Source: Cytobacillus purgationiresistens
GTDB taxonomy: Bacteria; Bacillota; Bacilli; Bacillales; Cytobacillaceae
Direction of reading: 5' to 3'
Assembly (NCBI RefSeq): GCF_030813235.1
Contig: NZ_JAUSUB010000001.1
Coordinates: 62,001-126,000 of the forward strand
DNA: 64,000 nt
Translations under genes and position numbers: made by a program
In this document: positions 7,968 through 16,691 of the stretch, in pieces
How the letters are laid out: every line of letters starts with the position of its first letter
Numbering within the stretch: position 1 is the first letter of the stretch
The notes under the pieces: model-generated
Seen by the model: only the letters and a program-made list of their open reading frames with translations
Databases searched by the model: none
Told to the model about the DNA's origin: nothing

Positions 7968-9155
7968 ATGACATTCACATTTAAAGGTAAAGCAAATAAA
8001 GTTCTAGATGAAATCGTGGCATTTCGCAGGGAGCTTCATGAGTATCCAGAGTTAAGTGGGGAAGAGGTAGAAACCTCCTTAAAGATACAAGAAAATTTAC
8101 GGAAGCACGATATACCATTCCACACCGGTTTTGCGAAAACAGGTGTATTAGGAATGATTAAAGGTGGAAAACAAGGCGGAATAGTGGCTTTGCGTGCAGA
8201 TATTGATGCATTGCCAATCACAGAAAGAACTGGATTAGCGTTTGCTTCTAAAGTGGAAGGAAAGATGCATGCATGCGGTCATGATAGCCATACTGCTATG
8301 CTTCTTGGAGCTGGAATTCTATTAAATGAATTAAAAGACGAGATTAGAGGAACGATTCTGCTAGTTTTTCAACCTTCAGAGGAAAAATCTCCGTTGGGAG
8401 GAGCTCGCGAAATGATGAAAGACGGTGTATTTGCAGAGTATCCTCCTGATGTAATCATCGGCCAGCACGTATGGCCAGATTTGCCTTCCGGTCAAATAGG
8501 TGTGCGTTCAGGACCAATCATGGGTAATTCTGACCGTTTTAGTATCACTGTCCATGGTTCTGGAGGTCATGCAAGCATGCCTCATACAGCTATTGACGCG
8601 ATTGCTGTTGCCAATCAGGTAATCACAATGATTCAAACAATTGTTAGTCGTAATGTTGATCCTATTCAGTCTGCAGTTATTACAATTGGAAAAATATCCG
8701 GTGGGGTTGCACACAATGTAATCGCTGATGAAGTTGTTTTGGAAGGAACGATAAGAACGCTTTCTAATAAGGTGAAACAACAAGTGAAGAAACGTTTTTT
8801 GGAGGTAGTAAATGGCTCTATAAGTGCCATGGGTGCGAGAGCGGAAATCGAATACTTGGATGGATATCCTGCGACAATTAACACTCCGGAATGGGCAGAT
8901 AGAGTGAAACAGACTGCGGTAAATATGTTTGGCGAGGAGAATGTTCCAGCAGTGGCACCTTCCATGGCAGGTGAGGATTTCGGGCGATTCCTTCAGAAGT
9001 ATCCAGGTGTTTATTATTGGCTAGGGTCTTCATTAGGCGAGGGTCAAAAACCGCTACATAACCCATCCTTTATGGTGGATGAAGAGATCTTTCCCAAAGG
9101 CATAGAGTTAATGTCCCAGCTAGCAATTGATACATTAGCTCAGATTAGAAAATAA
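7968..9155 (+). CDS. M20 family amidohydrolase (N-acyl-amino acid hydrolase type)
   Basis: A 395-residue metal-dependent amidohydrolase of peptidase family M20 (AmaA/HipO/IlvE-like aminoacylase branch). Metal-binding landmarks are visible: MHACGHDSHTAMLLGAGI (residues about 100), the catalytic glutamate pair in QPSEEKSPLGGA, the H in GQHVWPDLPSGQIG, the dimerisation-domain GGHASMPHTAIDA and the late ligand MAGEDFGRF. AAAGGAGAG precedes ATG 7968. A second M20 enzyme follows 36 bases later, then a regulator and an AbgT transporter. The module therefore probably imports and cleaves amide-linked compounds such as N-acyl amino acids or aminobenzoyl-glutamate-like molecules; the exact substrate is inference. 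Confidence 0.88.
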   Translation: MTFTFKGKANKVLDEIVAFRRELHEYPELSGEEVETSLKIQENLRKHDIPFHTGFAKTGVLGMIKGGKQGGIVALRADIDALPITERTGLAFASKVEGKMHACGHDSHTAMLLGAGILLNELKDEIRGTILLVFQPSEEKSPLGGAREMMKDGVFAEYPPDVIIGQHVWPDLPSGQIGVRSGPIMGNSDRFSITVHGSGGHASMPHTAIDAIAVANQVITMIQTIVSRNVDPIQSAVITIGKISGGVAHNVIADEVVLEGTIRTLSNKVKQQVKKRFLEVVNGSISAMGARAEIEYLDGYPATINTPEWADRVKQTAVNMFGEENVPAVAPSMAGEDFGRFLQKYPGVYYWLGSSLGEGQKPLHNPSFMVDEEIFPKGIELMSQLAIDTLAQIRK

Positions 9156-9191
9156 GAATGAAGTAATGAATGACTGGAGGCAATCGACAAG

Positions 9192-10490
9192 ATGCAGATG
9201 GAAGACTTCATCAAGACCATTACCCCGTATTTAATCAAAACTCGCAGACGAATACATCAATATCCGGAAGTGGCTTGGACTGAATATATTACCACGGCAA
9301 CAATTGCTGAAGAGCTCAAAAGCCTATCATTTTCTTTATCTATGGGGAAAGAGGTGCTGGAGAGCAGCAAAAGAATGGGGCTACCAACTTATGAGGAAAT
9401 CGCGAATAATGAACGTCGAGCGAAGGAAAGAGGCATCTCCTCGCATTATCTTGATAAGATGAAGGATGCTCACACTGGTCTAGTTGCAAAATTTAATACA
9501 CGAAAGCCAGGGAAGCATATTGTATTGAGGTTTGATATAGATGCCTTGCCAATTGATGAGTCAGTGGAAAGTGGTCATATTCCAGCGGACCATGGTTTTT
9601 CCTCAGCAAGACCGGGCTATATGCATGCATGCGGCCATGATGGCCATGCTGCAATCGGCATAGGTGTTGCTCACTTTATTCATGCATTCCAAGCAGAGCT
9701 AACAGGAAGGTATACCCTTCTTTTCCAACCGGGAGAAGAAGGAGGGAGAGGCGCCAAACCAATGGTCGATAAAGGTTTGTTAGATAAAGCAGATTATTTT
9801 ATTAGCGGTCATATTGGCATCCATTCTTTAAAAATCGGCGACATTGCTGCGACAACGAATAAATTCCTTGCAAGCACAAAGATTAATGCAGTCTACCATG
9901 GTAAATCAGCTCATGCCGGCCTTGAGCCGAATGAAGGGAAGAATGCTCTTTTAGCTGCGGCGGCTGCAACACTGCATTTGAATGGCATCACCCGTCACGC
10001 AGATGGGCAAACAAGAATTAATATTGGCAAGCTCGAAGCTGGCAGCGGCAGAAATATCGTCGCTGATTATGCAAAAATGGAAATTGAAACACGCGGAGAA
10101 ACAACGGAGTTAAATGAAGACTATATGGTACCGGAGGCCATAAGGATATTAAAAGCAAGTGCAGCACTCTATGATGTTGACCCGGAAATTGAAGTGATGG
10201 GCTTCGCCCCGAGTGAAGAATGCAGTCCGGAGTGGACGAATATTGTTGAAAAAGCAGCAAGAGAAAGCTTCTCGATCAAAAAGGTTATCCCGGTTTTACC
10301 TATGGGTGCCTCTGAGGATGCGACATTTATGCTTCAGAGAGTAAAGAAAGTTGGCGGATCTGCCACCTATATGATTTTTGGGACCCCGCTAGCGGCAGGC
10401 CATCACCATCCGCAATTTGATTTTGATGAGGAAGTGCTCTCTGTAGCTGTTGAAGCGATTGGCCGTGTTATTCTGCAGCTGCAGAAATAA
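9192..10490 (+). CDS. AbgA-like M20 hydrolase (aminobenzoyl-glutamate hydrolase-like)
   Basis: 432 residues, close to E. coli AbgA (436). It shares AbgA-specific stretches such as SLSMGKEVLESSKRMGLPTY in an insertion at residues 48-95 that ordinary M20 enzymes lack. Metal-site motifs are MHACGHDGHAAIGIG, QPGEEGGRGAKPMVD, SGHIGIH, GKSAHAGLEPNEGKNALLAA, MGASEDATFM and AGHHHPQFDFDEE. AbgA with AbgB cleaves p-aminobenzoyl-glutamate, a folate breakdown product; here the partner could be the preceding M20 enzyme. The AbgT-type transporter 1.7 kb downstream strengthens the assignment. GGAGG about 11 bases before ATG 9192 supports this start. Confidence 0.85.
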   Translation: MQMEDFIKTITPYLIKTRRRIHQYPEVAWTEYITTATIAEELKSLSFSLSMGKEVLESSKRMGLPTYEEIANNERRAKERGISSHYLDKMKDAHTGLVAKFNTRKPGKHIVLRFDIDALPIDESVESGHIPADHGFSSARPGYMHACGHDGHAAIGIGVAHFIHAFQAELTGRYTLLFQPGEEGGRGAKPMVDKGLLDKADYFISGHIGIHSLKIGDIAATTNKFLASTKINAVYHGKSAHAGLEPNEGKNALLAAAAATLHLNGITRHADGQTRINIGKLEAGSGRNIVADYAKMEIETRGETTELNEDYMVPEAIRILKASAALYDVDPEIEVMGFAPSEECSPEWTNIVEKAARESFSIKKVIPVLPMGASEDATFMLQRVKKVGGSATYMIFGTPLAAGHHHPQFDFDEEVLSVAVEAIGRVILQLQK

Positions 10491-10666
10491 ATAATCTTTT
10501 TTTGTTTTCTTTTCATCCCATGTGCTTCATACAGAAAAACATTCGTTAAAGTGTATAGAGAATAAGTGTTTCCATGTTAAAATAAACAGATAGCATAGTT
10601 GTTGAAGATTCATTCATTTTACATAACTTGAAGAATGATTTTAACATTGGAAGCAGGTGTTCAAAA

Positions 10667-11995
10667 TTGAAAATAAGGGTTGGGGTAGTAGGACCGTCAG
10701 ACTCTGTCAAGCAGATGATGGAGGTTGGAGAGCAGTATAAAGATCTGAGTCTCATTCCTTTCGTATATGATAATACTGAGGAAACAGAACAAATCATTAT
10801 AAAGAATAAAGCATGGGTCGATCAATGGCTTTTTTCTGGCCAGGCTCCCTATTATTTTGCTTTATCCAAAGGGGTAATAACCGAGCATGAAGCAACTTTC
10901 ACCCCTTTAAATGGTGCAAGCTTATTAGCTGTCCTTTTACAGGCTTATATAAAAGAAGAAAAAGTGTTGAAAAGATTCAGTTTAGATACAATTCAAGCCG
11001 AAGAAATCGAAAAAGGTCTTAATCCTTTAGTAGACCATAATATCCTATTTCATCTCAATGCCTATGAAGGCTATATGCCAGCAGAGGAAATGATAAAATT
11101 CCATAAAAAGCTATATGAATCAGGGAAAGTGGACGCCGCAATTACCTGTCTTAACACAGTTTACCAGGAATTATCGGCCGCTAATATTCCTGTGTACCGG
11201 ATTATCCAATCTGAGCTTTCTCTTCATCGGTCACTTGAGCATATTAGAGAAAAAGGTCATGTTAGCTGGTATAAAAAATCTCAGCTCGTAATCATTGGAG
11301 TAGAAATGATACAATCATCTTCGCTTTCCCATGATGAACAGCTTTTCTCATTTAAAGTAAAGCATCAAGTACTTGAGTTAAAAAGAGTATTATTGCAAGT
11401 AACAGAAGAGGTAAATGGGTCGATTGTACAAATTGGTGATGGGATTCACTATATTTATACAACGAGAGGCGAGCTTGAATTATATATGCGGAATCAATCG
11501 ATGATATCCATCTGTGATGAAATATACATCCATAGTAAGCTGTTTGCAAGAGTGGGTGTTGGATACGGTTTGACGGTGTTGGACGCAGAGGAAAACGTAG
11601 GAATTGCCTTCGATCATGCTAGAGAAAAGAAAGTGCCAGTTGTCGTCACTGTTAATGAAGAAAAAGAGGTAACGATATATCTGGATGATGGTGAAGAGAT
11701 ATCTTTTTATACGAGAAAATACGGAAGAGAATGGGAAAAAATCTTTAAAGATGCAGGCATAAGTCCTAAAATCGTTTCGAAAATTGAATCATTATCAGTT
11801 CATTATCAAAAAACAGCCATTACATCACAAGATTTAGCCCATTGGCTAAAAAGCACAGATAGAAACGCGCGGAGGATTCTAGTGGAAATGGAAAGGCTAG
11901 GCTTGGCGAAAGTGTCCGGCGAAGAATCTGGGCATCGAGGCCGCCCGCGTAAAATTTATGAATTGCAAATCAATCAAATAGGCTTGAAGGCTTAA
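10667..11995 (+). CDS. transcriptional regulator with receptor domain and C-terminal winged helix
   Basis: About 442 residues. The N-terminal half begins like a ligand-binding or receptor domain (KIRVGVVGPSDSVKQMMEVG). The middle (residues about 215-330; LVIIGVEMIQ through VQIGDGIHYIYTTRGELE) resembles the degenerate GGDEF-like domains of CdaR/PucR-type regulators. The end (LAHWLKSTDRNARRILVEME and RLGLAKVSGEESGHRGRPRK) is a winged helix-turn-helix. TTG 10667 follows AGCAGGTG with good spacing; an upstream TTG at 10628 lacks one. Its place between the hydrolases and AbgT makes it the likely local regulator. I do not know a named homologue. Confidence 0.7.
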   Translation: MKIRVGVVGPSDSVKQMMEVGEQYKDLSLIPFVYDNTEETEQIIIKNKAWVDQWLFSGQAPYYFALSKGVITEHEATFTPLNGASLLAVLLQAYIKEEKVLKRFSLDTIQAEEIEKGLNPLVDHNILFHLNAYEGYMPAEEMIKFHKKLYESGKVDAAITCLNTVYQELSAANIPVYRIIQSELSLHRSLEHIREKGHVSWYKKSQLVIIGVEMIQSSSLSHDEQLFSFKVKHQVLELKRVLLQVTEEVNGSIVQIGDGIHYIYTTRGELELYMRNQSMISICDEIYIHSKLFARVGVGYGLTVLDAEENVGIAFDHAREKKVPVVVTVNEEKEVTIYLDDGEEISFYTRKYGREWEKIFKDAGISPKIVSKIESLSVHYQKTAITSQDLAHWLKSTDRNARRILVEMERLGLAKVSGEESGHRGRPRKIYELQINQIGLKA

Positions 11996-11996
11996 A

Positions 11997-12028
11997 GAAT
12001 CCGAGTAAACGTGCTCGGGTTCTTTTTT
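11997..12028 (+). terminator. rho-independent terminator after the regulator gene
   Basis: The arms GAATCCGAG and CTCGGGTTC form a stem with an 8-base loop, followed by TTTTTT, directly after the stop codon of the regulator gene. Confidence 0.85.
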
Positions 12029-12184
12029 GTTCGTTCATCAAATAGAGAGAAGAGAAATACTTTAACTTACTAAAATGTTAAAAGATAGAATAATATATAC
12101 TTTATATTGAGAATTATTGGAAATTTGATAAAAAATTAAAAAATAATTAAATAAAAGTCTATTCTGAATTAAAAACCAATGATA

Positions 12185-12220
12185 TAATAACGGAAATGTT
12201 ATGGATATATTCCGATAATA
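12185..12220. promoter_or_regulatory. candidate operator before AbgT
   Basis: TAATAACGGAA (12185-12195) and TTCCGATAATA (12210-12220) form an inverted repeat matching at 9 of 11 positions across a 14-base spacer, just upstream of the AbgT ribosome site. The right arm is the complement of TATTATCGGAA found before the M20 hydrolase at 7907. Confidence 0.45.
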
Positions 12221-12242
12221 CTAAAAAAGGAGAGTGAGCGTC

Positions 12243-13775
12243 TTGCAACCACAAAAAGTGGAGAAAAATGAATCAAAGTTAATGTCCAATTTTTTAAATG
12301 GTATTGAAAGGGTTGGGAACAAGTTACCTGATCCATTCTTTATCTTTGTCTACTTAGCAGTATTCGTCATGCTGTTAACGTGGATTGTCAGCATGTTTGA
12401 TGTAACGGTTGTACATCCTGGAACTGGGGAAGAACTTCCGATTAAGAGTCTAATCTCAGGTGAAGGGCTGCAATTTATTTTAGGGGACATGCTCTCGAAC
12501 TTTACAGGGTTTGCACCTTTAGGCTTAGTCTTAGCGATGATGCTTGGTGTTGGTCTGGCTGATAAAGTGGGCTTATTTGAAACCGCCATTAAAACGACGA
12601 TTTTGAGTACACCTAAATCACTCGTTACATATGCAGTGTTCTTTGTTGGGATTTTAGGAAATATTGCTTCAGATGCAGCCTTTGTTTTAGTACCTCCATT
12701 AGCTGCAATGGTTTTTTACACAGTTGGAAGGCATCCTTTAGCGGGTCTAGCAGCTGGATTCGCAGGGGTAGGGGCAGGTTTTTCAGCTAATATTCTGATC
12801 GCAGGTACCGATGCACTGCTTGCGGGTATTACGACGGAAGCTGCAAAAGCAATCGATGCCAGTTACATTGTTACGCCTGTCGACAATTGGTATTTCATGT
12901 CTGTTTCAACCGTGTTCCTAACATTGATTGGGGGCTTCATTACCGAAAAGCTAATAGAACCTCGCTTAGGGACTTATGATGGCGATTTAAAAAAGGATTT
13001 TCAACCAGTCACAAGCCTTGAGAAAAAGGGTCTACGCAACAGTGTCATAGCGGGATCCATTTATATCGCACTCTTATTATTAATTATCTTTTGGCCAAAT
13101 TCACCACTCCGCAATGAAGATGGCGGCATGATTCCTTCACCATTTTTAGGCGGAATTATCCCAATAGTGCTAATATTCTTCATTACCATGGCGACAGCTT
13201 ATGGTGTAACCGTTAAAAAAATAGTGAAATCAGCAGATGTTCCTAAATATATGGGAGAGTCAATGAAGGATATGGCAGGCTATATCGTCCTGATTTTTGC
13301 AGCTTCACAGTTTATTGCTTATTTTAACTGGTCTAACCTAGGCACTTGGATTGCCGTTAATGGAGCAGAATTTCTCGCGTCTATTAATATGACAGGACTT
13401 CCTGTTGTCATTGGTTTTATCCTCTTTGTATCCGTATTAAACCTGCTGATATTTAGCGGTTCAGCACAATGGGCATTATTGGCGCCAATATTTATCCCCC
13501 TATTCATGCTATTGGATTACAATCCAGCATTTATCCAAGCGGCATACAGAATAGCTGACTCAACAACGAATATCATTACACCGCTTAATCCCTATATCCT
13601 AGTGATATTGGCCTTCATGAGAGAATATGACAAAAAAGCGGGGCTGGGCACACTCATCTCTATGATGATTCCATATTCAATTATTTTCCTTGTATTCTGG
13701 GTTATTCTTCTATTTGTATTTGGGCTATTGGGAATCCCAATTGGACCAGGAATTGAAATGTATTTGCAAAAATGA
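12243..13775 (+). CDS. abgT: AbgT family transporter
   Basis: A membrane protein of about 510 residues of the AbgT family, which imports p-aminobenzoyl-glutamate or exports antifolates by proton coupling. Clear family stretches are GIERVGNKLPDPFFIFVYLA near the start, LGVGLADKVGLFETAIK, GNIASDAAFVLVPPLAAMVF and the late LLIFSGSAQWALLAPIFIPL with DSTTNIITPLNPY. About 11-13 hydrophobic segments are seen. GGAGAG favours TTG 12243; GTG 12234 lies almost on top of that site. Its own promoter region has an inverted repeat related to the one before the hydrolases, and a strong terminator follows. It completes an uptake-and-cleavage module with the two M20 enzymes. Confidence 0.9.
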   Translation: MQPQKVEKNESKLMSNFLNGIERVGNKLPDPFFIFVYLAVFVMLLTWIVSMFDVTVVHPGTGEELPIKSLISGEGLQFILGDMLSNFTGFAPLGLVLAMMLGVGLADKVGLFETAIKTTILSTPKSLVTYAVFFVGILGNIASDAAFVLVPPLAAMVFYTVGRHPLAGLAAGFAGVGAGFSANILIAGTDALLAGITTEAAKAIDASYIVTPVDNWYFMSVSTVFLTLIGGFITEKLIEPRLGTYDGDLKKDFQPVTSLEKKGLRNSVIAGSIYIALLLLIIFWPNSPLRNEDGGMIPSPFLGGIIPIVLIFFITMATAYGVTVKKIVKSADVPKYMGESMKDMAGYIVLIFAASQFIAYFNWSNLGTWIAVNGAEFLASINMTGLPVVIGFILFVSVLNLLIFSGSAQWALLAPIFIPLFMLLDYNPAFIQAAYRIADSTTNIITPLNPYILVILAFMREYDKKAGLGTLISMMIPYSIIFLVFWVILLFVFGLLGIPIGPGIEMYLQK

Positions 13776-13806
13776 GTTCTGACATAGCTGGTAAATAGCG
13801 TAAAGA

Positions 13807-13838
13807 AAATGCTTGGGGAATCTCCCAAGCATTTTTTT
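13807..13838 (+). terminator. rho-independent terminator after abgT
   Basis: A perfect 11-base stem, AAATGCTTGGG and CCCAAGCATTT, with a 6-base loop is followed by further T residues, 31 bases after the stop of the AbgT gene. Confidence 0.9.
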
Positions 13839-13944
13839 ACTAATATATTCATTTGCCTCAAGATAACTCTTATTGGCGGAGACAATGAATCTAAGACAGA
13901 GGAAAAACATCTGCTTGTTTTGAGTTAATTCCTGGGTTTGTTTA

Positions 13945-14121
13945 TCAAGGAGAATTTAGAAATAAACGACCTATCATTCTTAGGATAAAGATAATCATTC
14001 TCCAAATCAATCCAATACTCCTAACTACTAAGTTCCAAATCATTTCAATGAGTACAAAATCCCTGATTTCGATCATTGTTTCTTTAATGAAATTTGATTT
14101 TTTCTTTTTTCTAACCTTCAA
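13945..14121 (-). CDS. small basic membrane-associated protein, unknown function
   Basis: A 58-residue frame from TTG 14121, with GGGAG five bases upstream. It begins MKVRKKKKSNFIKETMIEIR, a lysine/arginine-rich start, and continues with a hydrophobic, amphipathic stretch (IWNLVVRSIGLIWRMIIFIL) ending RMIGRLFLNSP. Composition and regular spacing of arginines look like a real small membrane-surface protein and not random AT-rich sequence. I do not recognise a family. It overlaps a Fur-box-like sequence at 13983-14001, which I take to be a by-product of its codons. It is convergent with abgT, whose terminator lies between them. Confidence 0.5.
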   Translation of the reverse strand: MKVRKKKKSNFIKETMIEIRDFVLIEMIWNLVVRSIGLIWRMIIFILRMIGRLFLNSP

Positions 14122-14644
14122 TATGTCTCCCTCAATTGAACAACTTAATATGATAGATTGATTATATTATATCTCAAGGTCGATTAGAATAAGAGTTTGA
14201 ATACAGAATAAAAATACCTATAGTAATATAGAGTAATAGAAAAACTAGGAAAGTGGTGTTTTCCTCAATTGGGTGTATCTTAGATAAATTAATAGACATA
14301 TAATCGTAATATCGGAAGTTTAAATTTTCAGAAAACGCGGTAAAATAGATTGATAAGTTAGAGGTATGTATGAAGAATGTATTTGACGATTATTGGAATA
14401 TTTCCTTATATATTTGTTTATCCATACAATTATGGTTTCAATTCTGATCTTGGGGAATGTGTGGAGACGGAACCTTTTTATTGCTAAAGAACGCTTCCGC
14501 TTAACTCACATTGACAACTTTTTTGGTTCGCAACATATTTTTATTTTTTCAGCTGAAGAAACCAATAAGGTCAATCATCGAGAAAATGAGTTCTTCATCT
14601 TGAACTATTTCCAGTCAATTATTAATATGGGAGGTGAAGATTTA
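14122..14644. other. intergenic region, no clear gene
   Basis: This AT-rich region precedes the HAD gene. The HAD frame stays open upstream to 14393, but that extension (residues such as FLIYLFIHTIMVSILILGNV) has no ribosome site and no match to the HAD family. I treat it as non-coding leader. No repeats or hairpins stand out. Confidence 0.45.
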
Positions 14645-15472
14645 ATGGTTAAGATATCCGAAACTAAAGCGATAGTTGTAGATCTTGACGGGACACTATT
14701 GAATGATGCGAAGCAGGTATCGCAGAGGGCTATGAATGCACTGCTGCAATGTAATAATGGAATGAAAATAGTAATTGCAACTGCACGGTCACCTAGGTCT
14801 ATCAAAAGAATGCTGCCTATTGAATTACTGCAATTTGGTTATACCATTTTCTATAACGGGGCTCTCACTATTAATGAAATAACTAAAGAAGTGATACATA
14901 AAGGAATGGATAATGAGATTATCTCTACTATCTATCCATATATTCAATCCTTTAATAATAAGATCTATACCTCATTTGAAATAGAAGATTCAGTTTATAC
15001 GGATCGTCTATTAACCCCTTTACAGTTCCAAGTTTTCGGAGCGTCTAAAGGGGAATTAATACCTCCAGTTTTACTTGAAAGTGACTTTATCAATGATAGA
15101 TTTTTAAAAATGCTGGTGCCTAATATTGATAATATTTATACAAACCTTATAGCTGAATTTGAAGGTATGGCGAATACTGTTCATACGGATCATGGGGATT
15201 TAATCCTAATGGTCAAGGGAGTATCAAAACTAAGCGCGTTGACGGAAATCCTTTCTATATTAAGAGTTGCACCAAAGGAAACGATGGTGTTTGGAGATGA
15301 CTACAATGATTTATGCTTATTTCAGTACTGCGGTTATCCTGTTGCGATGGGAAATGCGATTGAAGAATTAAAAACAATTGCTAAAAGGGTGACGCTAACC
15401 AATAACGACAGTGGGGTAGGAGCAGTATTAGACGAAGTGCTAAAGGGAGCAATTTATGATGCAAAACACTAA
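14645..15472 (+). CDS. Cof-type HAD-IIB family hydrolase
   Basis: 275 residues, the normal length for Cof/YwpJ-type sugar-phosphate phosphatases. Motif I is IVVDLDGTLLNDAKQVSQRA with the nucleophile and acid/base aspartates; motif II is in VIATARSPRS; motif III is the lysine in LMVKGVSKLSAL; motif IV is MVFGDDYNDLCLF. The large IIB cap lies between motifs II and III. GGGAGGTGA at 14628-14637 sets ATG 14645 as the start. The last 17 bases overlap the following acetyltransferase gene, so the two are translationally coupled. Family members dephosphorylate sugar phosphates, PLP or nucleotide precursors; the substrate is not deducible. Confidence 0.88.
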   Translation: MVKISETKAIVVDLDGTLLNDAKQVSQRAMNALLQCNNGMKIVIATARSPRSIKRMLPIELLQFGYTIFYNGALTINEITKEVIHKGMDNEIISTIYPYIQSFNNKIYTSFEIEDSVYTDRLLTPLQFQVFGASKGELIPPVLLESDFINDRFLKMLVPNIDNIYTNLIAEFEGMANTVHTDHGDLILMVKGVSKLSALTEILSILRVAPKETMVFGDDYNDLCLFQYCGYPVAMGNAIEELKTIAKRVTLTNNDSGVGAVLDEVLKGAIYDAKH

Positions 15473-16214
15473 ATTTGAGCAGATACATCATTTCGGTGAA
15501 ACGATCTTTGAGAATCATTTATATAAACATATCCATTATCCGGAAATGCTCGTCATGTATGACGCGAATTTTCTACAATTTAAGAGAATACCATCTTTAG
15601 ATGAATTTAGGATTTCAGAAAAACATTTGATGGATTTCCACCTTAGCAATCATCAGGAACATGTAAAATTCTATTTTCCAGCACAGGAACACTTGCCGGC
15701 AGAACTGCTATTTTATCTAAAGCAGAATTTCTATGTAGTGGGGTTTCTTGAGTTATATACAATTGAACCTGAAAGATTTCCTACTATTATTAATGATCCT
15801 GATATTCAGGTTCAGTTCGTTGAGAAAGAAAATCTAGCGCTGTTTTTACAACTGCAAAAAAAGTGGGATCTCGAGCATGGAGAGGAGTTTGCCACTCGTA
15901 ATCAAACAGTTCATTTGAAGAATTATCATAACACTGAAGTTGTTCAAGCACTTGCCTTCTATAAGGGGGAGCCAGCTGGGTCAGTGAATGTTTTTCTTTC
16001 ACAAACAACAGCAGAAATCGATAGTTTAACTGTTCTGGAAACGTATCGAAATAAAAAAATCGGCAGCAGGCTCCAGCAAGCAGTGATGAAACATTACCAT
16101 GATAAAACGTTCATCCTTGTTGCAGATGGTGAGGACACGCCGAGAGAAATGTATATAAAACAAGGATATCAATATGGGGGCTTTCGTTATGAGGCAATGA
16201 AGTTAGTTAAATAG
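15456..16214 (+). CDS. GNAT family N-acetyltransferase
   Basis: A 252-residue protein. The C-terminal 110 residues form the GNAT fold: the beta-strand pair AFYKGEPAGSVNVFLSQTTA, then AEIDSLTVLETYRNKKIGSR with the acetyl-CoA pyrophosphate-binding loop (R-N-K-K-I-G-S), then LVADGEDTPREMYIKQGYQY. The N-terminal half is an extra domain of the YobR/two-domain GNAT kind. AAAGGGAG before the paired ATG codons at 15456/15459 supports this start. It overlaps the HAD hydrolase gene by 17 bases, an operon arrangement suggesting a shared metabolic repair or small-molecule modification role. Confidence 0.85.
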   Translation: MMQNTKFEQIHHFGETIFENHLYKHIHYPEMLVMYDANFLQFKRIPSLDEFRISEKHLMDFHLSNHQEHVKFYFPAQEHLPAELLFYLKQNFYVVGFLELYTIEPERFPTIINDPDIQVQFVEKENLALFLQLQKKWDLEHGEEFATRNQTVHLKNYHNTEVVQALAFYKGEPAGSVNVFLSQTTAEIDSLTVLETYRNKKIGSRLQQAVMKHYHDKTFILVADGEDTPREMYIKQGYQYGGFRYEAMKLVK

Positions 16215-16343
16215 GTAAGAGGAGGCGTTGATCTCAGTAAATGTATGGAAATAGGAATTATATGATAAAAATTAGGTATTGTATTAAACCTTGCTAGAGG
16301 AAAGTCGATCTTCTGCAAGTTAGGAAGGGGAATAGAATACTTG

Positions 16344-16631
16344 AGATCTTCCCCAAAGTTAACTGTAAAGGAAAAGATTTTTGGACCGGTTGTTTGCGTG
16401 ATTAAATTTAAAGTTGACGGAGATGTTGCTGGTGGTGTCTGGTCAGGTGATCTTGCTCAGCTTGCGTGTAGTTCATTCCGTGTACTGGAGCAGTTACTGT
16501 TAATGGGATGGGCAAGTCATATGGTCGGAAGTGCTTTTGGAGGTTATAAAAAATCTGGTCTCCGCCGAGAATCCTACAATACTACTCTTGACCATTTTAG
16601 TGAAATACAAACAATCAGCTTCCGATATTAA
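16344..16631 (+). pseudogene. aldehyde dehydrogenase, degraded C-terminal remnant
   Basis: The translation keeps scattered aldehyde dehydrogenase signatures: KIFGPVVCVIKFK (the E-x-I-F-G-P-V motif), GGVWSGDLAQLA, and near the end GSAFGGYKKSGLRRESY with TLDHFSEIQTI. The segment between FKVDGDV and AGGVW is about 15 residues too short, and the stretch that should read like the RTGTVWVN box is scrambled. The N-terminal 380 or so residues, with the catalytic cysteine, are absent. It is a decayed stump with no ribosome site. Nothing in 16215-16343 looks coding. Confidence 0.8.
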
Positions 16632-16641
16632 AAAAGAAGTA

Positions 16642-16684
16642 GTAAAAAGACATAATGGAAGGGCTCCGTTATGTCTTTTTACTA
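16642..16684. terminator. bidirectional terminator
   Basis: The arms AGTAAAAAGACATAA and TTATGTCTTTTTACT are perfect 15-base inverted copies around a 13-base loop. A-rich and T-rich flanks let it serve both the aldehyde dehydrogenase remnant and the minus-strand hemolysin III gene. Confidence 0.85.
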
Positions 16685-16691
16685 TTGAAAA

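Noticed and set aside
9192-10490. Ordinary aminoacylase, same as the preceding gene
   Set aside because: The 50-residue insertion and the match of length and segments to AbgA favour an aminobenzoyl-glutamate hydrolase-like enzyme.
13983-14001. Fur-box-like sequence (17 of 19 to the consensus)
   Set aside because: It lies inside the small protein frame at 13945-14121 and no iron-related gene starts downstream on either strand; probably a chance product of AT-rich codons.
14393-14644. N-terminal extension of the HAD hydrolase
   Set aside because: Open by chance; the HAD fold and an ideal ribosome site both point to ATG 14645.
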